This document shows positions 1 through 7,652 of a stretch of 36,837 nt of DNA, one piece after another. The notes under the pieces were generated by a model. It was not told the DNA's origin, searched no databases, and saw nothing but the letters and a program-made list of their open reading frames with translations. This stretch comes from Bacillus pseudomycoides (GTDB lineage: Bacteria; Bacillota; Bacilli; Bacillales; Bacillaceae_G), in NCBI RefSeq assembly GCF_002582035.1, contig NZ_NUQE01000091.1, positions 1 through 36,837 of the forward strand. Direction: 5' to 3'. The first letter of the stretch is position 1; each line of letters begins with the position of its first letter. The position numbers were made by a program, and so were the translations under genes.

Positions 1-212
1 ATCTCGTGTTCGGCAATGTTTTTGCCTAAAATACGTACCTCGCCGCTATCAAGATGAATCATGTTCAAGATCGATTTAATGGTGGTTGTTTTTCCTGCGC
101 CATTGGCACCAATAAAGCCCATAATATAACCCTTTTCCAGTTGAAACGATACATCCTTTAACTCGAAATTTTGATATTTCTTATTTAAGTTTCTAATGTC
201 TAATGCCAGCAT
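1..212 (-). CDS. ABC transporter ATP-binding protein (N-terminal part, runs off the window)
   Basis: Reading leftward from ATG at 212 gives about 70 residues: MLALDIRNLNKKY, then the Walker A P-loop GANGAGKTTT at about residues 37-46. The TIKSILNMIHLDSGEVRILGK stretch that follows is typical of export-type (ABC-2, YtrB/YhcH-like) ATPases. A ribosome site (GGAGGGG, 217-223 on the minus strand) precedes the start. Q-loop, signature and Walker B lie outside the window, so the substrate cannot be told. Family assignment is sure; transport role is inference. Confidence 0.85.
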   Translation of the reverse strand, partial: MLALDIRNLNKKYQNFELKDVSFQLEKGYIMGFIGANGAGKTTTIKSILNMIHLDSGEVRILGKNIAEHE

Positions 213-230
213 ATAGCCCCTCCTTATTAA

Positions 231-253
231 TTGTGTATACCGTATATGCACAA
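231..253. promoter_or_regulatory. Candidate operator palindrome upstream of the ABC ATPase gene
   Basis: TTGTGTATA, five bases, TATGCACAA: 9-bp arms with one mismatch, 19 bp upstream of the ATG at 212. YtrA-type GntR repressors often control such ATPase genes through similar palindromes, but no regulator gene is visible here. Inference only. Confidence 0.35.
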
Positions 254-940
254 TATATGTCAGAGTACTCATTAAGATAACTATCAAATTTTCCAATATG
301 CACCCATTTTTTATGCATCACAATATAAATTGTGTTGTACAAGTACAGCGTTTCATAAGTTCGTTCCCTCACAAAAAAGAAACACCAAATGATAGAACCC
401 CGGCACCGCTCAGGAGCTCCCGGGACGTTCGATTCGGTTCAACGCTGAGGTCATCGCGCCCGATTGCGACACCGTTCTCGTTTTTCCCACGCCTCCTTTC
501 TGATTGGCGAGAGCGATCACATTGGTCACTGGTACTCCACCTGAACCCGCATTCCACCGTTCCACTTAAAATAAAGTTTTCCGAATGAACCCCTATTTTA
601 GATGATTTCCGATTCAAAAAAGGCCATTTTTAGGGGATTTTTTCCACTTGTCTTTTCACATAAATTCACGAGATAAAATAAAAATCTCTGAAAATGTTGC
701 ATTAGAGGAACAAGAAAAACCAAGACAAGACGAAACAAGGATTTTGCATGAAAAAGCCCCGAAATCGGAAATGTTTATTTTTGTTGGGAGATGAGAGACT
801 TATTTTTTAGTTAGACAAAATCAAATCTGAGCCCTCCCACTGCTTCCACGTGGCTTGAGTGTTGGTCGTAGACATAAAGATATAGTGGTATACTTAATCA
901 TTCATTTCTAGAAAGAGCTCAACGACTACACTAATCACGC
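254..940. other. Gene-poor, decayed region
   Basis: Apart from the ParA fragment (410-529) no convincing gene is seen. Open frames over 298-617 are shadows of that fragment. A short frame at about 676-810 reads KISENVALEEQEKPRQDETR and then stops; I do not recognise it. CCCCTA/TAGGGG arms near 590-637 could belong to the lost parA promoter. The mixed composition suggests remnants of acquired DNA. Confidence 0.4.
410..529 (-). pseudogene. ParA/Soj-type partition ATPase fragment
   Basis: From GTG at 529, preceded by an AGGTGGAG ribosome site, the frame reads VTNVIALANQKGGVGKT. This is the N-terminal strand and deviant Walker A (KGGVGKT) that define ParA/Soj/MinD ATPases. After RTVSQSGAMTSALNRIE the frame stops at TGA (410-412), giving 39 residues against about 250 for the family. 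Base composition here is clearly more GC-rich than the flanks. It looks like the broken start of a plasmid-type parA; nothing recognisable of the remainder follows. The motif is seen directly; the plasmid origin is inference. Confidence 0.6.
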
Positions 941-943
941 CTA

Positions 944-1282
944 TTGTTCGAACATTTCCAATCAACAAGTTTTATTCTCGAAATAGATGGCGAATTAGCA
1001 GGCTTTATTATTGGGCTTATCTCTCAAACGAATAATAAAGAAGCATATATTCATTTTGTAGGTGTAAATCCTAATTATCGTAAGCTTGGTTTAGTTAAAG
1101 AAATGTACTTTACTTTCTTTGAGAATGTAAAAAAAATTGGGTGCGATAAGGTTAAATGTATTACGACACCTATTAATGAAGGTTCCATTAAATTTCATCG
1201 AGCAATGGGGTTTGATGTGAATTTAGTGGGAAATTATGCTGGTGAGAATCTTGATAGAATTGTTTTCAATAAAGAAATTTAA
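944..1282 (+). CDS. GNAT-family N-acetyltransferase, 5'-truncated
   Basis: 112 residues from TTG (944). Most of a GNAT fold is visible: strands FILEIDGELAGFIIGL, then EAYIHFVGVNPNYRKLGLVKEMY, where NPNYRKLG is the acetyl-CoA-binding motif A region, and a C-terminal ARAMGF-like FHRAMGFDVN. Members usually have about 40 more N-terminal residues (first strand and helix). Here an in-frame TAA lies four codons before the TTG, the codons between (S-R-L) already look like family sequence, and no ribosome site precedes the start. I read it as a truncated and probably inactive gene beside the decayed region. Substrate unknown. Confidence 0.65.
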   Translation: MFEHFQSTSFILEIDGELAGFIIGLISQTNNKEAYIHFVGVNPNYRKLGLVKEMYFTFFENVKKIGCDKVKCITTPINEGSIKFHRAMGFDVNLVGNYAGENLDRIVFNKEI

Positions 1283-1360
1283 GGGGCTATTATATTTTAT
1301 TGCCTTTCGAATTAAACAACTTTATTATCTCTACACATCACGAATAGAGAGAAAACATGC

Positions 1361-1393
1361 AAAAGCAGCTGGATTCATCCAGCTGCTTTTTTT
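1361..1393 (+). terminator. Rho-independent terminator
   Basis: Inverted repeat AAAGCAGCTGG / CCAGCTGCTTT with a four-base loop and a run of seven T on the plus strand. It ends the acetyltransferase unit and may also stop the converging permease transcript. Confidence 0.85.
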
Positions 1394-1449
1394 CACTTTC
1401 TATAAATGACCTTCCTCATTAACAGCACAGTAGTGAAACGAATCTACAT

Positions 1450-2445
1450 TCACATCGTATTCTTAAACGCAAACAATTCTTCTGTTGCTATAGGTTGTTT
1501 CTCTTCTCTCTTCTCCTGTTCTGTACTCTCTCCTAGCTTTGCCTTCGCTACTGCATCCTGTATACATTTAACGATTATATTTCCTGAAAAAATGGTTAAT
1601 CCAAAACAAGTGATAGGTACAAGTGGAATCCATGGATGAACTGTTAAAGACCGAAAATAGGTCCCAATTAATCCAGACCATTCATGAGTATAGGAATCTA
1701 TCTCTCCCTCATAAAAAATAACAGTTCCTCCAAAGAATAAACGTAATAAACCGAGGTGCAACAAAATAATAAGTGTTTGCACGAATTGCTGCATAAATAC
1801 AATCACAAAAGTCGAATACAAGTGTGGAAAAACATGCTTCATGATAATATGCCGTTTACTGCCTCCTAGAATTCTAGCAGCATCAATAAATTCTTCTGTT
1901 AATAACTTACGAATTTCATTAGCACTATATAAAGAAATTGTCGGAACAGCCAGCACCGTTAATAAAATAATTTCAAACGAAGCTCGTTCAAAAAAGGTAG
2001 AAGTTGCTTCGCCATTGTTAAATGGCATTGCAAAACGTAGTAAAAAATCCGCAATCATAACCATTGGAATGATTGTAAAACTATCAAAAAAAGCTTCTAA
2101 TTTTGTAAATCCCCGCTTTATGTATGTTCCAAGAAAAACACCCAAACAAATGCCAAATACTGTACGTAATAACGCAATAAGTACAGATACGCCGATTGTC
2201 CACTTCGCACCTTCGATGACTAAATTTAACAAATCAAATCCTTGTCGATCTGTTCCAAGCCAAAACTGAAATGAAGGAGGAAATGGAGGTACTTCAGGTG
2301 TTCCGTCTTTACTAAACTGAATGGATACTCTTCTAATATGCCCATCGTTAAAAATGGTATTTCCAATACTTAATAGCACGAGTATAACAATAAATGACAC
2401 ACTCATCCAAAACCGTTTATCACGCTTCATATATTGCCACATCAT
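1450..2445 (-). CDS. ABC transporter permease, DppC/OppC type
   Basis: 331 residues with an N-terminal membrane segment (about 14-30), an extracytoplasmic stretch containing FWLGTDRQGFDLL (the LGTDxxGxD signature of OppC/DppC permeases), then several membrane helices. The cytoplasmic EAA loop is clear: EFIDAARILGGSKRHIIMKHVFP. ATG at 2445 overlaps the stop of the upstream permease (TAATG), so translation is probably coupled; the next codon is also ATG. The C-terminal tail of about 35 charged residues (ESTEQEKREEKQ) is longer than usual. It should pair with the upstream gene as the membrane part of a peptide or nickel-type importer, but no ATPase or binding protein is adjacent. Confidence 0.85.
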   Translation of the reverse strand: MMWQYMKRDKRFWMSVSFIVILVLLSIGNTIFNDGHIRRVSIQFSKDGTPEVPPFPPSFQFWLGTDRQGFDLLNLVIEGAKWTIGVSVLIALLRTVFGICLGVFLGTYIKRGFTKLEAFFDSFTIIPMVMIADFLLRFAMPFNNGEATSTFFERASFEIILLTVLAVPTISLYSANEIRKLLTEEFIDAARILGGSKRHIIMKHVFPHLYSTFVIVFMQQFVQTLIILLHLGLLRLFFGGTVIFYEGEIDSYTHEWSGLIGTYFRSLTVHPWIPLVPITCFGLTIFSGNIIVKCIQDAVAKAKLGESTEQEKREEKQPIATEELFAFKNTM

Positions 2446-3341
2446 TATAGCCTCTCTTTCATTGCATTCGGAACGAGGTAATGAAACAACTTAAAAATAA
2501 TAAAAATAGGTACATAAAGAAGCAACAAGCTCACCGTAAAAACAGGAATACCTGCTGCAAAATTAATCATTGTGGCTTCCCTTACAAATACAAACATGCC
2601 ATACGTATTAAACAGCCATTCAATAATGTACAAATTTGATAGCATAAACCAAATATTTGTTTTTGCAAAAAAGAGCGTACTTAATAATACATTACGTAAT
2701 ACGTGATGATTTAAAATGTAGAGCTTATCTAATCCTTTTGCCTTTGCAAACAGTACATAATCTTTTTCAAGTTCTGTTTCAAAACGCAGTAATAATAGTT
2801 TTACAAACATAATTGTTGTCGGTACACTTAAACAAATGATTGGTAATGCTCGAATGGATTTCTCCCCGATCCCCGAAATATTTACAGCCAAAATACCCGT
2901 TTGTTTAAAAATCCAAATGACGAAAATCTGCGAGCCAATGATGAGAAGAATATCCGGAATAGATTCAAGAAAGAGTAAACATGATTTGATTTTTTCTTGC
3001 ACACTCGTACTGCTGCGTAAAATCATATAAACAATTAGAAAAGCAATTAAAAGGGAAATAAAAAAAGAAGCTAAAAAGATAATCATCGTTTCTTTATAAT
3101 GGACAAATAATTGGGGAAATAGCGGTCTTGGTTGCGGATCTTGACTAATTGGTAAGTACGTCATCGATGACATATGTAACAAACTATTACACACCATTTT
3201 TACTGTTTCTATATATTTATGAAAATCTATTTTTAACCCTTGAAATAAACCAGGCAATGCCCCTAAGCAAATAATCCCGATAATCGATAAGAAAAACTGC
3301 ACAATCACTTCCGAACTATGTATGAAAACTTTCTTTACCAT
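2445..3341 (-). CDS. ABC transporter permease, DppB/OppB type
   Basis: 298 residues from ATG at 3341 (MVKKVFIHSSEV), chosen because a GGAGCAGGGG ribosome site lies just before it; an open frame extends 29 codons upstream without such a site. Hydrophobic segments at about 11-30, 80-105, 115-135, 160-180, 210-235 and 260-285. The EAA-like loop is EKDYVLFAKAKGLDKLYILNHHVLRNVL. Divergent from classical OppB but with the same order of parts. Forms a two-gene operon with the DppC-type permease downstream (TAATG overlap). Substrate unknown. Confidence 0.8.
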   Translation of the reverse strand: MVKKVFIHSSEVIVQFFLSIIGIICLGALPGLFQGLKIDFHKYIETVKMVCNSLLHMSSMTYLPISQDPQPRPLFPQLFVHYKETMIIFLASFFISLLIAFLIVYMILRSSTSVQEKIKSCLLFLESIPDILLIIGSQIFVIWIFKQTGILAVNISGIGEKSIRALPIICLSVPTTIMFVKLLLLRFETELEKDYVLFAKAKGLDKLYILNHHVLRNVLLSTLFFAKTNIWFMLSNLYIIEWLFNTYGMFVFVREATMINFAAGIPVFTVSLLLLYVPIFIIFKLFHYLVPNAMKERL

Positions 3342-3866
3342 ACCCCTGCTCCCATCCGTTTTCTTCCATTTTATATACAGTTTTTGTAATTGTAAATATT
3401 TTCTGTAAATTATTAGTAATAGAATCACTAGACTAATATTTTGTATTTTATCCCGCTATTCGCGGGCAGTAAGACCCCCCCACTGATGGAAGTTTCACTT
3501 TATTTTCATTCTTTTTCTCTATGAAAAACCACCTATTATGTTTCACACTTAACCTTACATTATTTAATCTGAACCTTACAAAAATGTAATTTTGCTGTAA
3601 GATAAAACGATTTGTCAGATTTAAACGTTCTCTTATACTTAGAACTACCGAGACAAAACGATATGAAAAGGTGTAAATAAACTGAAAAATTCAAATTCGA
3701 AAAAGCAAATAAAAGAAAAGAATCTATTACACTAAATTAGCATCAAAATAGATAGAAAATTTTAAAAGTGTAAATAACTTTTAATATTCTTTTTTACAAC
3801 AAAGAATTATAATTAATTGATGTAAGCGTTGCATTAGCTTCAATTATTGATGAAGGAGTATACAAA
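3342..3866. other. Divergent intergenic region, permeases / LCP gene
   Basis: 525 bp, very AT-rich. It holds the short bcr1 (3447-3503) and must hold the promoters of the permease pair and of the LCP gene. A ribosome site AAGGAG (3853-3858) fixes the LCP start. No clear operator or structured leader was seen. Confidence 0.5.
3447..3503 (-). repeat. bcr1 repeat, short form, minus orientation
   Basis: Between two TTTAT copies (3447-3451 and 3499-3503) lies the reverse complement of the left 25 and right 25 bases of bcr1: CCCGCTATTCGCGGGCAGTAAG, then CACTGATGGAAGTTTCAC. The middle of the element is missing. It lies about 110 bp upstream of the permease start, so it does not interrupt a gene. 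Confidence 0.85.
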
Positions 3867-4991
3867 ATGGATCCACAACCACATTCACGTGAACATAAGC
3901 ATAAAAAAGGCTCTAAAAAATGGAAAATTGTAGGGGTTGTTATTGTATTATTGTTAGTTATCGGGGGAAGTTACACTTGGTTTTTAGTGAATAAGGCATC
4001 TTCTGCTGTTCGAAATGCCTCTCAAGATTTAGCACGCGGGGATAAATCCAAATTACGTGAACAGGCTGTCAAACCCCTTTCTAATAACGTATCTGTTTTA
4101 ATTATGGGGATTGATGAAAATCAAGGACGCGAAAAAGAATACTCTGGTGCATTTCATACAGATGCATTGCTGCTCGCAACTTTTAATAAAGATGATAAAA
4201 CAGTGAAGTTAGTAAGTATCCCACGTGATACATACTCATATCTTCCAATAGAAAAGAAAAAAGATAAAATTACACATGCATATGCATATGGTGCTGTGAA
4301 AAATGGAAAAGATGGTGGCCCTCAAGCGACTATTGACGCAGTAGAAAAACTATTTAATGTTCCTGTCGATTATTTTGTAAAGTTTAACTTTAATTCTTTC
4401 ATTAAAGTTGTTGATGATTTAGGAGGAATCGACATAGATGTACCCGTTACGTTTACAGAACAAGATAGTAACGATACAGCTGGTGCAATTCATCTTGAGA
4501 AAGGGTACCAGCATCTAAATGGGGAACAAGCTCTTGCCTTAGCAAGAACACGCAAAATCGATAGTGATGCTATGCGCGGTCAACGTCAAGAGCTTGTCAT
4601 TGAAGCTATTGTTAAAAAACTAGCGAGCGCTGGTTCCGTAACAAAAGTAGGAAAAATTATTGATGATATTAATGGGGATTTTACAACAAACTTCTCATTT
4701 GATGATATGCTATCATTCTACAAATATGGTATAGGGTCTTCAATTGAGAAAGTACAACTAGTTGGCGAAGATTGCTATATGTCAGAGGATAAAATCTGTA
4801 AACCTACTTATGCTCCGAAACATACGTATTACTACATGCCTGATCAAAAAAATATGGCTGACATAACAAAGCAACTACGCAATCATCTTGGACTTCCTGT
4901 TGATACAAAGTCTGTAGCACAAGAGGAACCAGAAGATAATCAACAATCATCATCCAAGAGTAAAACAAGCACATCAACCAATAACAATTAA
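3867..4991 (+). CDS. LytR-CpsA-Psr (LCP) family phosphotransferase
   Basis: 374 residues: a basic cytoplasmic tail (HKHKKGSKKWK), one membrane segment (about 23-43), then an extracellular LCP domain at about 75-330. Family motifs are present: LIMGIDEN near the start, HTDALLLATFN, then VSIPRDTY (the arginine binds the polyprenyl pyrophosphate), KITHAYAYG, VDDLGGIDIDVP and LNGEQALALARTRK. LCP enzymes move wall teichoic acid or other glycopolymers from undecaprenyl carrier to peptidoglycan. The last 30 residues are a Ser/Gln/Lys-rich tail. The B. cereus group has several paralogues and I cannot say which this is. Single-gene unit with its own terminator. Confidence 0.93.
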   Translation: MDPQPHSREHKHKKGSKKWKIVGVVIVLLLVIGGSYTWFLVNKASSAVRNASQDLARGDKSKLREQAVKPLSNNVSVLIMGIDENQGREKEYSGAFHTDALLLATFNKDDKTVKLVSIPRDTYSYLPIEKKKDKITHAYAYGAVKNGKDGGPQATIDAVEKLFNVPVDYFVKFNFNSFIKVVDDLGGIDIDVPVTFTEQDSNDTAGAIHLEKGYQHLNGEQALALARTRKIDSDAMRGQRQELVIEAIVKKLASAGSVTKVGKIIDDINGDFTTNFSFDDMLSFYKYGIGSSIEKVQLVGEDCYMSEDKICKPTYAPKHTYYYMPDQKNMADITKQLRNHLGLPVDTKSVAQEEPEDNQQSSSKSKTSTSTNNN

Positions 4992-4998
4992 TGTGAAA

Positions 4999-5030
4999 GA
5001 TAGGTCCTATGAAAATAGGGCTTATTTTTT
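4999..5030 (+). terminator. Terminator after the LCP gene
   Basis: Stem built on CCTAT / ATAGG extended by G-C, G-U and A-U pairs, loop GAAA, followed by TTATTTTTT. Lies just after the stop codon. Confidence 0.7.
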
Positions 5031-5046
5031 CATATGGCTACTTTTG

Positions 5047-5108
5047 AACAGTAAGAGTTTTCCACCAACGGAAGGCAAAGCCCCCTTACTAATAGAAGTT
5101 GTCCTTCA
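5047..5108 (-). repeat. Degenerate short bcr1, minus orientation
   Basis: CAGTAAGAG at the left and CCCCCTTACTAATAGAAGTTGTCCTT at the right match reversed bcr1 ends (GGGCAGTAAGAC and CCCCCACTGATAGAAGTTTCACTT) with many changes. No clean TTTAT flanks. An old copy. Confidence 0.5.
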
Positions 5109-5172
5109 CAAAAAGCTTTTGCACAAAAAATCCCTCTCACGAAATTTCTTGCACAAAAGCAAAGTTAGTATA

Positions 5173-5958
5173 CTACAACAACATATCCATCCAAATTTTA
5201 ACCGATGTTTCAACAATTAATATCGCTAATATCCACTGTAATACTTTTTGATTCATTTTTTTACCGACACTCGCTCCGATAGGCGATGCAAGTAAACTTG
5301 CAATGGCAATGATTATAGATGGAAATACAACTACTTGTCCTGTAGAAATTTTCCCAACCATAATACCTATAGAAGAAATAAAAGTAATCGCTAATGAAGT
5401 CGCGATTGTCATGCGTGTAGGCAATTTGAGGATAACAAGCATAATAGGTACTAACAAAAAAGCTCCTCCTGCTCCAACAATGCCTGAAGCAGAGCCTACA
5501 ATAAAAGCTAAAACACTAGCTAACCATTTATTATACGTTAGTTTCTCTAAAGGGAGATCATCACGATTCTTTTTCGGTACAAACATCATAATGGCTGCAA
5601 TCGTAGCTAAAATCGCATACACAACATTTACTTGATTCTCATCTAATAGCTTTGAACTAAGACTCCCTATAAAACTTCCTATTAAAATACTCGTTCCCAT
5701 ATATAGCACTAATGTTTTATTTATATAGCCACTTTTACGATACGCCCATACACCTGCAAAAGTCGCAAAAAACACTTGTACAGCTGTAATCCCACTTACT
5801 TCATGCGCTGTATACCCAGTAAACCCTAATAACACTGGAATATACAAAATCATGGGATAGTTAATAATGGCACCACCAATGCCGACCATTCCTGAAATAA
5901 ATGAACCAATAAAACCAATGATAAAGAGTACAACGATAAAGCTAAGACTCATGTTCAT
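5173..5958 (-). CDS. TauE/SafE-family sulfite/organosulfonate exporter (YrkJ-like)
   Basis: 261 residues, almost entirely hydrophobic, with seven to eight membrane helices and the two internal repeats typical of TauE/Saf[22 protein letters not shown] near the N-terminus and [20 protein letters not shown] in the second half. An AGGGGTGA ribosome site precedes ATG 5958. The family exports sulfite and related anions. Its place at the end of a persulfide-detoxification cluster, as yrkJ in the Bacillus subtilis yrk cluster, suggests it removes sulfite or thiosulfate made by the upstream enzymes. The substrate is inference. Confidence 0.88.
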   Translation of the reverse strand: MNMSLSFIVVLFIIGFIGSFISGMVGIGGAIINYPMILYIPVLLGFTGYTAHEVSGITAVQVFFATFAGVWAYRKSGYINKTLVLYMGTSILIGSFIGSLSSKLLDENQVNVVYAILATIAAIMMFVPKKNRDDLPLEKLTYNKWLASVLAFIVGSASGIVGAGGAFLLVPIMLVILKLPTRMTIATSLAITFISSIGIMVGKISTGQVVVFPSIIIAIASLLASPIGASVGKKMNQKVLQWILAILIVETSVKIWMDMLL

Positions 5959-5980
5959 TCTTCACCCCTTTTGAAAAGAA

Positions 5981-6003
5981 GGTATCCTATTCATAGAATA
6001 CCA
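5981..6003 (-). terminator. Hairpin between dsrE-like gene and exporter gene
   Basis: GGTATCCTAT / ATAGAATACC form an almost perfect stem. Read on the minus strand it follows the DsrE stop and is followed by TTCTTTTC, so it may be a partial terminator or a processing site within the operon. Confidence 0.5.
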
Positions 6004-6064
6004 TAATCAATTTCTTTATTTCGATAAGTACAACTACCCATTAGAGATTTAAAAGGGGGTGAAT

Positions 6065-6544
6065 TTAGATAAACAAGTTCACATTTCCTTCAGACGCATC
6101 CGCTAAATATGCTGCAACTCCTGCAAATTCGATATCTTCCATAATTTCTTCTTCTTTTAGTCCTAATAAATCCACTGTCATTTGACAAGCAACTAGCTTT
6201 ATTCCTTGTTCTTTCGCCATATCAATTAAATCTGGCAGTGGCATTGCATTATGTTTTTTCATGACATGCTTAATCATTTTCGGTCCCATACCTGCAAAAT
6301 TCATTTTCGATAACCCCATCTTATCTGCACCACGGGGCATCATCTTTCCAAACATTTTCTCTAAGAAATTTTTCTTTGCTTTTACCGGCTCATCTTTACG
6401 AAGCGCATTCAACCCCCAAAATGTATGAAAAATCGTTACTTCTTGATCATACGCTGCTGCACCATTTGCAATAATATACGCTGCCATTGCCTTATCATAA
6501 TCTCCGCTAAACAAAACAATTGTTGTTTTTTTCTTTTGTTCCAT
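6065..6544 (-). CDS. DsrE/DsrF-like sulfur-carrier family protein (YrkE-like)
   Basis: 159 residues from ATG at 6544 (MEQKKKTTIVLFSGDYDKAMAAY), placed by a GGGAGGAG ribosome site six bases upstream. The first strand and SGDYDKAMAAYIIANGAA match the large DsrE group also named peroxiredoxin-family/DsrE. The middle holds a Met/Gly-rich KMFGKMMPRGADKMGLSKMNFAGMG segment and the end LVACQMTVDLLGLKEEEI with the conserved cysteine (VACQMT). The family passes persulfide sulfur between TusA, rhodanese and other partners. It has its own CstR-type operator just upstream and is separated by a terminator from the rhodanese gene before it. Confidence 0.88.
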   Translation of the reverse strand: MEQKKKTTIVLFSGDYDKAMAAYIIANGAAAYDQEVTIFHTFWGLNALRKDEPVKAKKNFLEKMFGKMMPRGADKMGLSKMNFAGMGPKMIKHVMKKHNAMPLPDLIDMAKEQGIKLVACQMTVDLLGLKEEEIMEDIEFAGVAAYLADASEGNVNLFI

Positions 6545-6567
6545 ATTGACTCCTCCCGTCACTACAT

Positions 6568-6582
6568 ATACCCGTATAGGTA
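6568..6582. promoter_or_regulatory. CstR-type operator upstream of the DsrE-like gene
   Basis: ATACCCGTATAGGTA, matching the other three sites in this cluster. Lies 24 bases before the DsrE start, in the promoter region. See the findings. Confidence 0.7.
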
Positions 6583-6598
6583 ATTAAAAAATCCGTAC

Positions 6599-6626
6599 AA
6601 AGTCCTTTCACAATTGAAAGGACTTT
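6599..6626 (-). terminator. Terminator ending the upstream sulfur operon
   Basis: AAAGTCCTTTCA / TGAAAGGACTTT perfect 12-bp stem with a four-base loop; on the minus strand a GATTTTTT tract follows 7 bases later. It separates the rhodanese genes from the DsrE-exporter unit. Confidence 0.75.
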
Positions 6627-6652
6627 CTATCTGCTGTTCATCTATTTCATAA

Positions 6653-6949
6653 CTACTCTGTTTTCCCTTCCCAAGCCAACATACCACCATTCATATTGAT
6701 AACTTGGAAACCCTGACTTTCTAAAAATTGAACTGCTCGTGAACTTCTACCACCAGAATGACATACAATCACGTACTCTTTATTTTTATCTAACTCATGC
6801 ATGCGAAACTCTAATAAGCCAAGTGGAATATGAAGCACTCCCGGAATTTTCCCTTTCGTAACTTCTTCTACTTCACGCACATCAATCATGCTTACCGTTT
6901 CATTACCCATAAGTTTATTTTCTAATTCTTTCGCAGTAATTTCTCTCAT
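6653..6949 (-). CDS. Single-domain rhodanese sulfurtransferase
   Basis: 98 residues: one complete rhodanese domain. MIDVREVEEV at about 21-30 is the substrate-side motif and VCHSGGRSS carries the catalytic Cys63 in a six-residue loop (CHSGGR), the length typical of sulfur-transfer rather than phosphatase members. No signal peptide; cytoplasmic. It takes sulfane sulfur on Cys63 and hands it to a thiol acceptor. Last gene of the operon before a strong terminator; 16 bp after the preceding rhodanese. Confidence 0.92.
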   Translation of the reverse strand: MREITAKELENKLMGNETVSMIDVREVEEVTKGKIPGVLHIPLGLLEFRMHELDKNKEYVIVCHSGGRSSRAVQFLESQGFQVINMNGGMLAWEGKTE

Positions 6950-6965
6950 TTTTCATACATCCTCC

Positions 6966-7334
6966 TTAATTCCAAGCATTCATACCGCCTGAAACATTTA
7001 CAATGTGTTTGAATCCCAGTTTCTTTAATACTTTTGTTGCTTGTTTACTTCTCATTTCACTTTGACAAATTACAACCACTTCTTTATTTTTATCTAGGCT
7101 ATTTGCTTTTTGTACTAGCTCATTTAATGGAATGTTACGAAATCCGTGAATATGATTGCCTCTAAATTCCCCTGGTGTACGGACATCAATCAATTGCTTA
7201 TTCTTTTTCTTTATCTCATCTTTTAGTTCTTTTCCGCTTATATTTTTTACTCCCTTAACAGGTAAAAAACGAGAGATAACAAACCAAGAAATAAGCGCAA
7301 TAAAAACGATGTTCAATGCTACATTCGTACTCAT
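6966..7334 (-). CDS. Membrane-anchored rhodanese
   Basis: 122 residues: a hydrophobic N-terminal anchor (about 5-24, NVALNIVFIALISWFVISRF) followed by a rhodanese domain with QLIDVRTPGEF and active-site loop CQSEMRS (Cys90). The anchor would hold the domain at the inner face of the membrane, perhaps near the TauE-type exporter. GGAGGG lies nine bases before ATG 7334. Between the tusA-like and rhodanese genes, spaced 15-25 bp, so co-transcribed. Confidence 0.9.
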   Translation of the reverse strand: MSTNVALNIVFIALISWFVISRFLPVKGVKNISGKELKDEIKKKNKQLIDVRTPGEFRGNHIHGFRNIPLNELVQKANSLDKNKEVVVICQSEMRSKQATKVLKKLGFKHIVNVSGGMNAWN

Positions 7335-7355
7335 ACAACATGCCCTCCAAATTTC

Positions 7356-7583
7356 TTATGCTTTTTTAATCCAGAACTTTAAAACTCCACCTTCTTCAAC
7401 ATGTTGTAATACTTCATGTCCACCTGTTTGTGCCCATGCTGGAATATCTTTTATAGAACCTTTATCTGTTAAATGAACCTCTTGCACCTCTCCAGATTGC
7501 AGGACATCCATCGCTTTTTTTGTTCTTACGATTGGCATTGGGCACGCTAATCCTTTTGCATCTAATACTTGTTTTACATTCAT
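7356..7583 (-). CDS. TusA-family sulfur carrier protein (YrkI-like)
   Basis: 75 residues, the usual TusA length. LDAKGLACPMPIVRTKKAM carries the CPxP motif with the sulfur-accepting Cys14; HLTDKGSIKDIPAWAQTGGHEV is the second conserved block. Shuttles persulfide between rhodanese, DsrE and acceptor enzymes in the cytoplasm. CTGGAGG precedes ATG 7583. It is closely similar to the N-terminal half of the TusA-rhodanese fusion upstream in the same operon, so the cluster carries two TusA modules. Confidence 0.93.
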   Translation of the reverse strand: MNVKQVLDAKGLACPMPIVRTKKAMDVLQSGEVQEVHLTDKGSIKDIPAWAQTGGHEVLQHVEEGGVLKFWIKKA

Positions 7584-7652
7584 TTTATATACCTCCAGTA
7601 GTATGTTTCATTTTAAATTTGTTTCATAATAGAAGATAACTAGAATCTCATG

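Noticed and set aside
298-617. Open frames of 82-96 codons on both strands
   Set aside because: No ribosome site and no family resemblance; they are other frames of the ParA fragment, which alone carries a recognisable motif.
5108-5165. Repeated TTGCACAAAA with CTTTTG arms
   Set aside because: Two copies only in AT-rich DNA; probably chance or decay of the reversed bcr1 beside it.
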